Assembly: GCA_031291445.1 (NCBI GenBank)
Contig: JARLJA010000152.1
Span: forward strand, 62,001 to 126,000
Direction: 5' to 3'
DNA length: 64,000 nt
DNA from: Xanthobacteraceae bacterium
GTDB lineage: Bacteria > Pseudomonadota > Alphaproteobacteria > Rhizobiales > Xanthobacteraceae
Positions within the stretch are counted from its first letter, which is position 1. Each line of letters begins with the position of its first letter. The notes below the pieces were generated by a model. The model saw only the letters and a list, made by a program, of their open reading frames with translations. It was not told the DNA's origin and ran no database searches. The translations under genes and the position numbers were made by a program. Below, in pieces: positions 8,669 to 17,055 of this stretch.

Positions 8669-9664
8669 TCATCGGGGCTCCCGCGACAGCCGATCCCGGC
8701 ACGTGTCGCGCGCTGCTTCGTATTCGGAGCGGGTGAGGGCCACGAGATCGCGAACCGATCGGACTGCGTCGACGCCGGAGACGCTATGGCCCGCGCTCCA
8801 GACGTCGCGCCAGCGCGCCGGGCGGTTCGCCGCGCCTTCGATGCTGATGTCCCGGCCGACGTCGATCGCGCCGCGCGCGGGCAGATCGTCCGGATCGAGG
8901 CCAGCGGCCGCGATCGAGGGACGCAGCATGTTGGTTTCGAGGCCGGTGAAGGCGCGGGTCAACAGGATGTCGTCCGCCTCGCTCGACACCAGCATGTCCA
9001 TGTAGGCGGCCTTCGCCATGCTCTCGGTGGTCGCGATGAACTTCGTTCCCATATAGGCGAGGTCGCAGCCCATGGCTTCGGCTGCAAACAGCGCCCCGCC
9101 GTCGCTAACGCCGCCGGCGAGCACGATCGGTCCGTCGAAGAAGGCGCGGACGGCGCGGACGAATGCCAGCGGGTTGAGCCACCCGGTCTGTCCGCCGGCG
9201 CCGGCGGTGAGCAGCACGAGCCCGTCCACGCCTGCCTCGACGGCGCGCTGGGCATGCCGGATGGTGGCGACGTCGGCGAACACCAGTGCGCCGCAATCAT
9301 GTAGCGCTGGGAGGACCGATGCAGGCGAGCCGACCGAGGTGATGACGATTTCGGGTCTTCGCTTCGCCAGAACCGCGAGGTCGTCCATCAATCGGGTATT
9401 GGAGCGGTGCACCACGAGATTGGCGCACCATGGAGCCGGCTGCCGGCCGGATTGATCCGACCGGCGCGCGATCCGCGCGGCGATGTCGGTCAGCCAGGTC
9501 TCCAGTTCGGCGGAGGAGCGGCAATTCACGGTCGGGAACGAGCCGATCACGCCGCAAGAACAGGCCGCGGCGACGAGCTCGACCCCCGACACCAGAAACA
9601 TCGGCGCGGCGATCAGCGGCAGCGACAGCCGGGCGGCGATCGCCTCGAATGCAGTTCGGGACAT
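8669..9664 (-). CDS. Nitronate monooxygenase / 2-nitropropane dioxygenase family flavoprotein
   Basis: The start at 9664 (MSRTAFEAIA) is set by a GAGGAG ribosome site eight bases upstream. The 331-residue protein is an FMN TIM barrel: PLIAAPMFLVSG at the first strand, then ALVFADVATIRHAQRAVEAG, and the phosphate-binding end IVLAGGVSDGGALFAAEAMG. Family members oxidise alkyl nitronates or act as FMN-dependent reductases and dehydratases. In the loop where class I enzymes have the catalytic His (AGGHxG), this protein reads AGAGGQTG, so the true reaction may differ. The SDR gene lies upstream on the same strand, 60 bases away, so they may be co-transcribed. Confidence 0.82.
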   Translation of the reverse strand: MSRTAFEAIAARLSLPLIAAPMFLVSGVELVAAACSCGVIGSFPTVNCRSSAELETWLTDIAARIARRSDQSGRQPAPWCANLVVHRSNTRLMDDLAVLAKRRPEIVITSVGSPASVLPALHDCGALVFADVATIRHAQRAVEAGVDGLVLLTAGAGGQTGWLNPLAFVRAVRAFFDGPIVLAGGVSDGGALFAAEAMGCDLAYMGTKFIATTESMAKAAYMDMLVSSEADDILLTRAFTGLETNMLRPSIAAAGLDPDDLPARGAIDVGRDISIEGAANRPARWRDVWSAGHSVSGVDAVRSVRDLVALTRSEYEAARDTCRDRLSREPR

Positions 9665-9724
9665 GCGCAGTTCTCCTCGGCCGAATGCCCTCACTGTACC
9701 GCCGCGATCGTCCGTGGCGGCCCG

Positions 9725-10534
9725 CTAGATTGCGCCGGCCATTGCCGCCTTGAGCCGCTCGAAGCGCCGCTCGATGAACACGCCGCTCTCCTTGTGGGTG
9801 ATGATGTAGAGCTCGTTGCGCCTGATCCCGGCGGCGACCAGATCGGCGACCGCCTCGGCATCGAGGATCCGTCCCTCCTGCGGGGTGTTCTTGGCCTCTT
9901 CGTAGGCCGTCGCGGTCGAGGCGGCCATGTCGGCCGGGCGGTTGCGCTCGCTGTCGTTGATGTGGGTGGCGACCCGCATCGGACACAGCACCGAGACGCC
10001 GATGCCGTGGGGTTTGAGGTCCTTGGCGAGACATTCGGCGAGCGAGACCACGGCCGCCTTGGAGACCGAATAGGGACCGAGCGCGCGGTTGCTGACAAGG
10101 CCAGCGAAGGACGCGGTAAACAGGATGTGGCCGCCCTGTTTGCCGGCGATCATCCGCGGCGCGAAGCACTCGATGCCGTGGATCGGCCCCCACAGATTGA
10201 CCCGCAGCGTCCACTCCCAGTCGGCGTGGCTCATCTCCTGGGTGGGGCCGAACACCGCGACGCCGGCATTGTTGAACAGGATGTGGACGGCGCCAAATCG
10301 CTCCCAGGCGGCGTCTGCGAGCGCCGCGACCGATCCGCGGTCGCCGACGTCGGTGCGCACGCCGATGGCTTCGAAGCCGTCTCGTTGCAGCGCAGCGACG
10401 GCCTGGTCGAGGGCGGCCTTCTCGATGTCGGCGAGAACGAGCCTTGCGCCAGAACGTGCCAATGCCCGTGCCGTCGCCAGCCCGATGCCGCTGGCGCCGC
10501 CGGTGATGACAGCGACCTTATCCTTGAACTCCAT
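9725..10534 (-). CDS. Short-chain dehydrogenase/reductase
   Basis: A GGGAGG site precedes the ATG at 10534, giving 269 residues. The Rossmann glycine motif TGGASGIG is at 11-18, Asp36 of LVLADIE suggests NAD(H) preference, NNAG is at 88-91, and the catalytic Ser142-Tyr155-Lys159 set is present (YSVSK). This is a classical SDR that would oxidise or reduce a hydroxyl/keto group on a small substrate. It shares a strand with the downstream nitronate-monooxygenase-like gene. A link to the nearby acyl-CoA genes is plausible but unproven. Confidence 0.87.
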   Translation of the reverse strand: MEFKDKVAVITGGASGIGLATARALARSGARLVLADIEKAALDQAVAALQRDGFEAIGVRTDVGDRGSVAALADAAWERFGAVHILFNNAGVAVFGPTQEMSHADWEWTLRVNLWGPIHGIECFAPRMIAGKQGGHILFTASFAGLVSNRALGPYSVSKAAVVSLAECLAKDLKPHGIGVSVLCPMRVATHINDSERNRPADMAASTATAYEEAKNTPQEGRILDAEAVADLVAAGIRRNELYIITHKESGVFIERRFERLKAAMAGAI

Positions 10535-10759
10535 GGAGCCTCCCGTTTCTTGATGATTTGTGCCCGGTGCGAGCCGAGTGTCATCGAAACAGGGCGTACG
10601 TCCAATGGTTTTCTGCAGGCGCAAAGCAGCCAGTCATCTCGCGAAGGCGGCGGCCCCGCGAGTGTTTTTCGCTTGCCGTACGACGCGTAGTCAGCCGCCT
10701 TTCAGCGAGGCGCTGCTTCCGCAGGCCTCATGTCCGGGGACGGCCAATTGCCGCGTGTC

Positions 10760-10906
10760 TCAATAGCAGGTTCGCGTGCAGGTTCGGCCGCTCTTGGGTG
10801 TACCGGTGCAGGTGTTGGTGCAGCTCTGCGCCTTCTGAGCCATGGCTTCGGTGGTCGCGGCGGCGAAGGACAGAATGGCCGCAGTCAGGAGTACAATGCG
10901 ACGCAA
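10760..10906 (-). CDS. Tiny secreted Cys-rich peptide (48 aa), TTG start
   Basis: Reading the minus strand, a perfect AGGAGG stands 6 bases before a TTG at 10906 that opens a 48-codon frame ending at TGA 10760-10762. The first 23 residues (MRRIVLLTAAILSFAAATTE plus AMA) form a clean signal peptide with an AMA-Q cleavage site. The mature 25 residues begin QKAQSC and contain four cysteines in the regular pattern CTNTC and CTRTC around GTPKSGR. That suggests two disulfides or a metal site in the periplasm or outside. I do not recognise a family. It is easily missed because of its size and TTG start. Confidence 0.68.
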   Translation of the reverse strand: MRRIVLLTAAILSFAAATTEAMAQKAQSCTNTCTGTPKSGRTCTRTCY

Positions 10907-11197
10907 GGGCGCCTCCTCGTTCATGAATGGCGGAAGTGATAATAAACAATCTGAAGTAGATCAAAGCGGCGGCCGGCTGGGAAGTGGTCCTGGCGAGAAA
11001 ATTTCATTCAGCCGGGCGCCGTCCGAGGCTTCCGCCAGGTGGCTTGTGGCAGGCTCCGCGCGGTTTCCCGTATTGGCGCTGCCACCGGCTGTCGCATTGT
11101 GGCCGCATGTTCCATGCGAAAATGCAACGGGTTGCCTGCTCGAGCATACGGCCGGGCCGGGAGCCCTTGCTTCCCCTGAGGATGGAGAAAGAGTCCA

Positions 11198-11614
11198 ATG
11201 CGATGGTTCGGCTTCGCGACCCTGAGCCTCTTGCTGTGTGTGGCCGTTTCCGCCCAGGCGCCGGCGCAGAACGCCGTGCCGTCCTCGGCGGCGGCGCCCA
11301 CGGCCGACAATGCCGTGATGCTGACGGTGTTCCTGAAGCATGACCAGTCCCGCCCCCTCGCTGACCTGAACGCCCAGCTCGAGCGGCAGGGTTTCTACAA
11401 GGCGTTCCCGCCGGCGGGTGTCGAGGTCGTGAGTTGGTACGTGATGATGGGGATCGGTCAGGTCGTCACGCTGCGGCTGCCGGCGTCACGGCTCCGCGAG
11501 GTGAATCGCGTTCTCGAGGACACGGCCTGGGGAAGTTACCGGACCGAGTTCTATCCGACCTACGACTACAAGGCGGTCGGGGAGGCGGCGCACGAGAAGG
11601 CGCAGCGCCCGTGA
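11198..11614 (+). CDS. Secreted hypothetical protein
   Basis: This 138-residue protein starts with a signal peptide (MRWFGFATLSLLLCVAVSAQ, cleavage near APAQ-NA). The mature part is a compact alpha/beta domain: MLTVFLKHDQSRPLADLNAQ, then GVEVVSWYVMMGIGQVVTLR, resembling a small ferredoxin-like fold in which two strands flank a helix. Such proteins are frequent in Bradyrhizobium-type genomes without a known job. It stands alone, with a GAGGATGGAGAAAGAG purine-rich ribosome region upstream. No enzyme motif is visible. Confidence 0.72.
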   Translation: MRWFGFATLSLLLCVAVSAQAPAQNAVPSSAAAPTADNAVMLTVFLKHDQSRPLADLNAQLERQGFYKAFPPAGVEVVSWYVMMGIGQVVTLRLPASRLREVNRVLEDTAWGSYRTEFYPTYDYKAVGEAAHEKAQRP

Positions 11615-11700
11615 GCGCACCGTAGCGCCACGATCGGATCAACCGCGGCCGCGCCGACCGTCAGCACCCCGCCGGGGGCGACGCTGCGGCGCGTCATAAA

Positions 11701-11716
11701 TATCAATACATTGATA
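11701..11716. promoter_or_regulatory. Distal BadR-type operator upstream of badH
   Basis: TATCAAT-AC-ATTGATA is a perfect inverted repeat with 7-base arms. It has the same arms as the palindrome beside the badR gene and a second, slightly imperfect copy 76 bases downstream. It lies 137-152 bases before the badH start. Binding by the BadR-like MarR protein is inferred. Confidence 0.72.
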
Positions 11717-11776
11717 TAAATACGGACGGTGGAATATCCCGCCCGTGAGGGGAGGTCATGTTTCTTCGCCATCATG

Positions 11777-11792
11777 TATCAATGTATTGACA
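11777..11792. promoter_or_regulatory. Proximal BadR-type operator upstream of badH
   Basis: TATCAAT-GT-ATTGACA differs from the consensus palindrome by a single base in the right arm. It ends 60 bases before the badH start, where it would overlap or abut the promoter. R. palustris BadR is known to repress the cyclohexanecarboxylate operon by binding near the badH transcription start, so position and sequence agree. Confidence 0.72.
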
Positions 11793-11852
11793 TAAAATGG
11801 AAGATCGCATAGCGATGACGTCGTCGAGCACGAGAAAACCGGGAGAACGGTC

Positions 11853-12620
11853 ATGCGCGGCCTGGATGGAAAGATCGCGATCGTCACAGGGGGAGGGGGA
11901 GCGATCGGTGCGGCCACGTGCCGTCGTCTGGCCGCCGAGGGGGCGCGGATCGCGGTCCTCGACGTCAACGGCGATGCGGCGCAGCGTACCGCCGACGCTG
12001 TCGCGGCGCAGCATGGCCGGGCCGAGGCCTTCGCCTGCGATATCTCCGATTATGATCAGGTCCAGGCGGCGATTGCGCGTGTCGTCTCGACGCTCGGTCC
12101 GGTGGACGTGCTCGTGAACAATGCCGGCTGGGATGTGTTCAAGCCCTTCCTCAAGACCACGCCGGCGGAGTGGCAGAAGCTGATAGCCATCAACCTGACG
12201 GGCGCGCTCAACATGCATCACGTCGTGCTGCCGGGGATGGTCGAGCGCCGCGCCGGGCGGGTGGTCAATATCGCCTCCGACGCCGCCCGTGTCGGCTCGT
12301 CGGGCGAGGCGGTCTATGCCGCATGCAAGGCAGGGCTGGTGGCCTTGTCGAAAACGTTGGCGCGCGAACATGCCCGCGACGGCATCACCTTCAATGTCGT
12401 CTGCCCCGGGCCAACCGACACGCCTCTTTTTGCCAATTTCCTGGATGCTGCGCCGAATCGGGAGAAGCTGCAGGACGCCTTTCGGCGCTCAATCCCGCTC
12501 GGGCGCATCGGCCAGCCCGAGGACCTGCCCGGCGCGATCGCCTTCTTCGCCAGCGATGATGCGGTCTTCGTTACCGGCCAGGTGCTCAGCGTCTCGGGTG
12601 GACTGACGATGGCGGGATGA
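11853..12620 (+). CDS. badH: 2-hydroxycyclohexanecarboxyl-CoA dehydrogenase (SDR)
   Basis: This 255-residue SDR closely follows R. palustris BadH as I remember it: TGGGGAIG (12-19), NNAGWDVFKPF (89-99), Ser142, Tyr155 and Lys159, and the ending GQVLSVSGGLTMAG. BadH oxidises 2-hydroxycyclohexanecarboxyl-CoA to the 2-keto compound with NAD in anaerobic benzoate and cyclohexanecarboxylate degradation. The next three genes encode the matching dehydrogenase, ligase and ring hydrolase, with short gaps, so this is the first gene of the operon. Two palindromes in the 150 bases upstream are probable BadR operators. Confidence 0.9.
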   Translation: MRGLDGKIAIVTGGGGAIGAATCRRLAAEGARIAVLDVNGDAAQRTADAVAAQHGRAEAFACDISDYDQVQAAIARVVSTLGPVDVLVNNAGWDVFKPFLKTTPAEWQKLIAINLTGALNMHHVVLPGMVERRAGRVVNIASDAARVGSSGEAVYAACKAGLVALSKTLAREHARDGITFNVVCPGPTDTPLFANFLDAAPNREKLQDAFRRSIPLGRIGQPEDLPGAIAFFASDDAVFVTGQVLSVSGGLTMAG

Positions 12621-12632
12621 CGGAGCGAAGCC

Positions 12633-13778
12633 ATGCTCGATCTCAGTGACGATCAAGCGGCTTTTCGCGCGGCGGCGCAGCGCTTCGCCCGCGACAGGAT
12701 CGCACCGGACTACCAGAAGCGGGAACAGGCGGGATATGTGGACCGCGCACTGGTTCGCGAGATGGGCGACCTCGGGCTGATTGCGCCAGAGCTGCCGGAG
12801 GATTTCGGGGGGCTGGGCGCCCCCAGCGTCACGAGCGGCCTGATCGCCGAGGCGATCGGTCATGCCGACGTGAACATCGCCTACGTCCAGATCCTTGGAT
12901 CGCTGAACGGCAAGATCATCGCGTCGCACGCCAACGTCGACCTCAAGGCGAGGTGGCTGCCGCGCATCATTTCCGGCGACGCCATCATCGCTCTCGGTCT
13001 GACCGAGCCCCGCGGCGGCTCCGACGCGGCCAATCTCGCGCTCACCGCCCGCCGCGATGGCGACCGCTATATCCTGAAGGGAGAAAAGTCCTCGATCAGC
13101 ATGGCCGACCAGGCCGACGCCGTGGTGGTGTTCGCCCGGACCGGATCGGTCGCGGACAAGGCGCGCGGCGTGAGCGCGTTTCTGGTGCCGATGGATACGC
13201 CGGGCATCACGACGCTGCGGTTCAACGACCTTGGCAGCAAGGCCATCGGCCGGAGCTCGATCTTCTTTGACGACGTCGCCGTCCCGGCCGCCAACCGCCT
13301 GGCCGAGGAAGGCGCGGGTTTTGTCCAGGTGATGCAGGGGTTCGACTTCAGCCGCGCGCTGATCGGACTGCAGGTTCTCGGCGCCGCCCAGGCCTCGCTC
13401 GACGAAAGCTGGGTCTATGTCCAGCAGCGCCGCGCCTTCGGCGCGCCGCTCGCCGTCAACCAGGGCGTGACCTTTCCGCTCGCGGAGGGCGAGACCCTGG
13501 TCGCCGCCGCGCGCCAGCTCTGCTTCCACACCCTCGCGCTGCGGGACGCCGGCAAGCCGCACACCAGCGAGGCGGCGATGTGCAAGTGGCTCGCGCCGAA
13601 GACCGCGGTCGACGTCATTCATCAATGCCTGCTGGTTCACGGGCACTACGGCTGGTCGCTCGACCTGCCCCACCAGCAGCGCCTGCGCGATGTCATGGGA
13701 CTGGAGATCGGCGACGGCACCGCGCAGATCATGAAGCTCGTCATCGCAAGAGAAAAACTGAAAGCCGCCGGCGCCTAG
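12633..13778 (+). CDS. aliB: Cyclohexanecarboxyl-CoA dehydrogenase (acyl-CoA dehydrogenase family)
   Basis: The 381-residue flavoprotein has the acyl-CoA dehydrogenase order: N-terminal helical domain, ALGLTEPRGGSDAANL in the beta domain (about 125-140), and a C-terminal helical domain with the QRRAFGAPLAVNQGV flavin-binding segment. In this operon it would introduce the ring double bond into cyclohexanecarboxyl-CoA. Near the C-terminus the stretch usually written YEGTxQI reads IGDGTAQI, so Asp361 stands where many family members have a catalytic Glu. badH lies 12 bases upstream. Confidence 0.85.
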   Translation: MLDLSDDQAAFRAAAQRFARDRIAPDYQKREQAGYVDRALVREMGDLGLIAPELPEDFGGLGAPSVTSGLIAEAIGHADVNIAYVQILGSLNGKIIASHANVDLKARWLPRIISGDAIIALGLTEPRGGSDAANLALTARRDGDRYILKGEKSSISMADQADAVVVFARTGSVADKARGVSAFLVPMDTPGITTLRFNDLGSKAIGRSSIFFDDVAVPAANRLAEEGAGFVQVMQGFDFSRALIGLQVLGAAQASLDESWVYVQQRRAFGAPLAVNQGVTFPLAEGETLVAAARQLCFHTLALRDAGKPHTSEAAMCKWLAPKTAVDVIHQCLLVHGHYGWSLDLPHQQRLRDVMGLEIGDGTAQIMKLVIAREKLKAAGA

Positions 13779-13868
13779 AAAACCGATGTTGGCTTGATTC
13801 TACGGCGTACTCCCGAGAAGCCAATTTCGGAACCGCCGCACCGGGGAGCGACGTCAGGGGAGGTGTCC

Positions 13869-15533
13869 ATGCAGTTCGACGCGATATTGCTTGCGCCACG
13901 TCGCACCGCCGCGGTCGCGGCGGGATTCTGGCGCGACCGGACCATCAATGACGACCTCGATGTCTGCCTCAAGCGCTGTCCTGACAAGATCGCCCTGACG
14001 GCCGTATCGATCGATCGGAACGAGACGCGGCGGTTCAGCTATCGCGAGCTCGCGCGCCTCGCCGATCGCATCGCGGTCGGTCTGACGAAGCTCGGCGTCG
14101 GGCGCAACGACGTGGTCTCGGCCCAGCTCCCGAACTGGTGGGAGTTCACCCTGGCCTACCTCGCGTGCGCGCGGATCGGTGCGGTGTTCAATCCGCTGAT
14201 GCCGATCTTCAGGGAGCGCGAGCTGTCGTTCATGCTCAAGCACGGCGAGAGCAAGGTTCTGATCGTGCCGCGGCAGTTTCGCGGGTACGACTACGAGCGG
14301 ATGGCGGAAGGATTGCGGCCTTCATTGCCCGATCTGCGCCATGTCATCGTGGTCGGTGGCGCGGGTGAGAACGGCTTCGGCAGGCTTCTGACCGACCAGC
14401 GCTGGGAGGATGACGCCCGGGCGGGGACGATTCTCACCGCGACGCGGCCCGGCCCGGACGACGTGACCCAGCTGATCTACACCTCCGGGACCACCGGGGA
14501 GCCGAAGGGCGTGATGCACTCGTCCAATACGTTGATGGCGAACATTTCGGCCTACGCAGACCGGCTTCGGCTGTCCGGCGACGACATCGTCCTGATGGCG
14601 TCACCAATGGCCCACCAGACGGGCTTCATGTACGGCCTGATGATGCCGATCATGCTCGGCGCCAGCGCGGTGCTGCAGGACGTCTGGCAGCCCGCGACGG
14701 CGGTCGCGCTGATCCGCGAGGAAGGGGCGACGTTTACCATGGCATCGACGCCGTTCCTGACCGATCTCGCCACGGCTGTGGCCGAGTCCGGACAGGCGGT
14801 GCCGACGCTGCGCACGTTCCTGTGCGCCGGCGCACCGATTCCCGGACCGCTGGTGGAAAAGGCGCGAAACGCGCTCGGCACCAAGATCGTGTCGGCATGG
14901 GGAATGACCGAGAACGGCGCGGTGACCTTGATCAAGCTGGACGACGATGACGAGCGGGCATTCAATACGTCCGGATGCCCGTTGCCCGGAGTGGAGATCC
15001 GCGTCGTCGATCTCACCGGCCGGCCGCTCGAAAGCGGCCGGAGCGGCAGGCTTCTGGTCCGTGCGTGCTCGAACTTCGGCGGCTATCTGCACAGGCCCCA
15101 GCTCAACGGCACCGACGCGGAGGGCTGGTTCGACACCGGCGATCTCGCCGAGATCGACGATCGCGGCTATGTCAGGATCAATGGCCGCTCCAAGGACGTC
15201 ATCATTCGCGGCGGCGAAAACATTCCCGTCGTCGAGATCGAGGCTCTGCTCTACAAGCATCCGGCCATCGCCCAGATCGCCATCGTCGCCTTTCCCGATG
15301 AGCGTCTTGGTGAACGTGCCTGTGCCGTGGTCGTGCCGAAGCCGGGTGAACGGCTGGACTTCGAAGCCATGGTCGAGTTCCTCAAGGAGCAGAAGGTCGC
15401 GCTGCAGTACATTCCCGAGCGGCTGCTGCTGCTCGACCAGATGCCGGCTACGCCGTCGGGGAAGATCCAGAAATTCAAGCTGCGCGAGATCGTCAGGGGC
15501 GGCTCGATGCCGCTTCGGGCGCAAATCGATTGA
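13869..15533 (+). CDS. aliA: Cyclohexanecarboxylate-CoA ligase (AMP-forming)
   Basis: I chose the ATG at 13869 behind GGGGAGGTG; an earlier in-frame start would add 25 unlikely residues. The 554-residue ANL ligase has YTSGTTGEPKG at 204-214, the A5 motif SAWGMTENG, the hinge TGDLA, and the catalytic Lys532 in TPSGKIQKFKLRE. It would activate cyclohexanecarboxylate (or a similar alicyclic acid) to its CoA ester with ATP, feeding the dehydrogenase encoded just upstream. Identity as AliA rests on overall similarity to the R. palustris enzyme and on the operon. Confidence 0.83.
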   Translation: MQFDAILLAPRRTAAVAAGFWRDRTINDDLDVCLKRCPDKIALTAVSIDRNETRRFSYRELARLADRIAVGLTKLGVGRNDVVSAQLPNWWEFTLAYLACARIGAVFNPLMPIFRERELSFMLKHGESKVLIVPRQFRGYDYERMAEGLRPSLPDLRHVIVVGGAGENGFGRLLTDQRWEDDARAGTILTATRPGPDDVTQLIYTSGTTGEPKGVMHSSNTLMANISAYADRLRLSGDDIVLMASPMAHQTGFMYGLMMPIMLGASAVLQDVWQPATAVALIREEGATFTMASTPFLTDLATAVAESGQAVPTLRTFLCAGAPIPGPLVEKARNALGTKIVSAWGMTENGAVTLIKLDDDDERAFNTSGCPLPGVEIRVVDLTGRPLESGRSGRLLVRACSNFGGYLHRPQLNGTDAEGWFDTGDLAEIDDRGYVRINGRSKDVIIRGGENIPVVEIEALLYKHPAIAQIAIVAFPDERLGERACAVVVPKPGERLDFEAMVEFLKEQKVALQYIPERLLLLDQMPATPSGKIQKFKLREIVRGGSMPLRAQID

Positions 15534-15556
15534 CCTGAACACAATGGGAGTTGGCC

Positions 15557-16345
15557 ATGACGGACTACCAGGACATCCTCTACGAACAGCGGCCCGAGGG
15601 GGTCGCCCGGATTACGATCAACCGGCCCGCGGTTTACAACGCGTTCCGCGGGCAGACCGTCGAGGAACTGATTCACGCGTTTCAGCGCGCGGGCTGGGAT
15701 CGGTCGATCGGCGTCATCGTCCTGACCGGCGCGGGCGACAAGGCCTTCTGCACCGGCGGCGACCAGAGCGCCCACGACGGTCAGTATGACGGGCGCGGCA
15801 CGATCGGACTTCCGATCGAGGAGTTGCAGAGCCTGATCCGGGACGTCCCCAAGCCGGTGATCGCCCGCGTCAACGGCTTTGCGATCGGCGGCGGCAACGT
15901 GCTGGCGACGATCTGCGACCTGACCATCGCCTCCGACCAGGCCCAGTTCGGTCAGGTCGGGCCGAAGGTCGGGTCGGTCGATCCCGGTTTCGGCACCGCC
16001 TATCTCGCGCGCGTCGTGGGCGAGAAGAAGGCGCGCGAGATCTGGTATCTGTGCCGGCGATATTCGGCGCAGCAGGCGGTCGAGATGGGGCTCGCCAATA
16101 TCGCAGTGCCCCATGCCGATCTCGATGCCGAGGTTGATCGCTGGTGTGGCGAACTGCTCGAGCGGAGCCCGACCGCCGTCGCGGTGGCTAAGCGCTCGTT
16201 CAACGCCGATACCGAATCGATCCGCGGCATCTCGAGCATGGGCATGCAGGCGCTGACCCTTTACTACGAGACCGAAGAATCGAAGGAGGGTGGCCGCGCG
16301 TTCCGCGAAAAGCGCAAGCCCGACTTTCGGAAGTTCGTTCGGTGA
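15557..16345 (+). CDS. badI: 2-ketocyclohexanecarboxyl-CoA hydrolase (ring-cleaving crotonase family)
   Basis: The ATG at 15557 follows a GGGAG site. The 262-residue crotonase-fold protein contains FCTGGDQSAHDGQYDGRGT and IGGGNVLATICDLTIA, almost identical to what I recall of R. palustris BadI, and ends KRKPDFRKFVR as BadI does. It hydrolyses 2-ketocyclohexanecarboxyl-CoA, opening the ring to pimelyl-CoA. It is the last gene of the operon and is convergent with badR, 25 bases apart. No second crotonase that could be BadK lies nearby. Confidence 0.9.
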   Translation: MTDYQDILYEQRPEGVARITINRPAVYNAFRGQTVEELIHAFQRAGWDRSIGVIVLTGAGDKAFCTGGDQSAHDGQYDGRGTIGLPIEELQSLIRDVPKPVIARVNGFAIGGGNVLATICDLTIASDQAQFGQVGPKVGSVDPGFGTAYLARVVGEKKAREIWYLCRRYSAQQAVEMGLANIAVPHADLDAEVDRWCGELLERSPTAVAVAKRSFNADTESIRGISSMGMQALTLYYETEESKEGGRAFREKRKPDFRKFVR

Positions 16346-16370
16346 AGCCGAGCCGGTGGAAGGCCGGCGG

Positions 16371-16862
16371 TCAGGTCGTGGCGAGGCCGGTCTTGAGGCG
16401 ATCGAGCAGCCTGTAGAGGATTGTTCTTTCGTCGGGACTGAAATCGGCGAGGGCCGCCGTGTAGAAGGCTTCGATCGGCTTCTGCATCGCGGTCCACACC
16501 GACCTGCCGGTCGCGGTCAGACGGATGCGCCGACTGCGGCCGTCCTCGCGGTCCTTGATGCGCTCGGTCCACCTCCGGTCCTCGAGCCGGTTGAGGAGAA
16601 TCGCGAGATTCTGACGGCTGACGCCGAGAAACTCGACGAGGGCCTTGACCGTCATGCCCCTGTCGATCACCGATGGATGGGCGAGGGCGCCGATCACCGC
16701 CCACTGCTGCGTCGTGGTGCCGAATTCCGCGACGTAGCGCGTGCCCTGCTTGTGCATCAGGTTCGATGCCTGATACAGACGGAAAAACAGCCGGTTCGCG
16801 ATATCGTAGTCCAGCGACGGCGGTTTGCCGGACGCTTGTTCGTTCTGCCTTGTCCGTGGCAT
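16371..16862 (-). CDS. badR: MarR-family repressor of the alicyclic acid operon (BadR-like)
   Basis: This 163-residue protein has the MarR winged-helix layout: an N-terminal dimerisation helix (DIANRLFFRLYQASNLMH), the recognition region TVKALVEFLGVSRQNLAILLNRLEDRRW (cut here in two: TVKALVEFLGVS then RQNLAILLNRLEDRRW) and the basic wing REDGRSRRIRLT. R. palustris BadR represses badHI-aliAB-badK and is released by 2-ketocyclohexanecarboxyl-CoA. A 32-bp perfect palindrome stands 39 bases upstream of this start, implying autoregulation, and its core recurs before badH. It is encoded convergently to badI. Confidence 0.85.
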   Translation of the reverse strand: MPRTRQNEQASGKPPSLDYDIANRLFFRLYQASNLMHKQGTRYVAEFGTTTQQWAVIGALAHPSVIDRGMTVKALVEFLGVSRQNLAILLNRLEDRRWTERIKDREDGRSRRIRLTATGRSVWTAMQKPIEAFYTAALADFSPDERTILYRLLDRLKTGLATT

Positions 16863-16900
16863 CGCGGCGTGGTTCCAAATTCCGAGAGCATCTGCAGGCG

Positions 16901-16932
16901 TGTAATTATATCAATATATTGATATAATTACA
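16901..16932. promoter_or_regulatory. 32-bp perfect palindrome, BadR-type operator
   Basis: The two 16-base arms (16901-16916 and 16917-16932) are exact reverse complements. The core at 16909-16924 is TATCAATATATTGATA, the same inverted repeat found twice upstream of badH. It lies between the divergent badR and 2OG-oxygenase genes, so one dimer or two could control both. Transcription terminator function is unlikely because there is no G/C stem or T tract. Confidence 0.8.
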
Positions 16933-17055
16933 CGAGCCGATGGGCCGGTCTAGTGTTATTGATCGCGGTCAAAGCCGCCCGCGAGCGGCGCCCGATATCT
17001 TCTGTTTTTGGAGCGGGCTGCGGCCAGCCTGCCAGAAGACAGGGCGATTGGCGTC

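Noticed and set aside
11630-11700. Small frame with Pro/Arg-rich product upstream of badH
   Set aside because: No ribosome site and the stretch overlaps the operator region.
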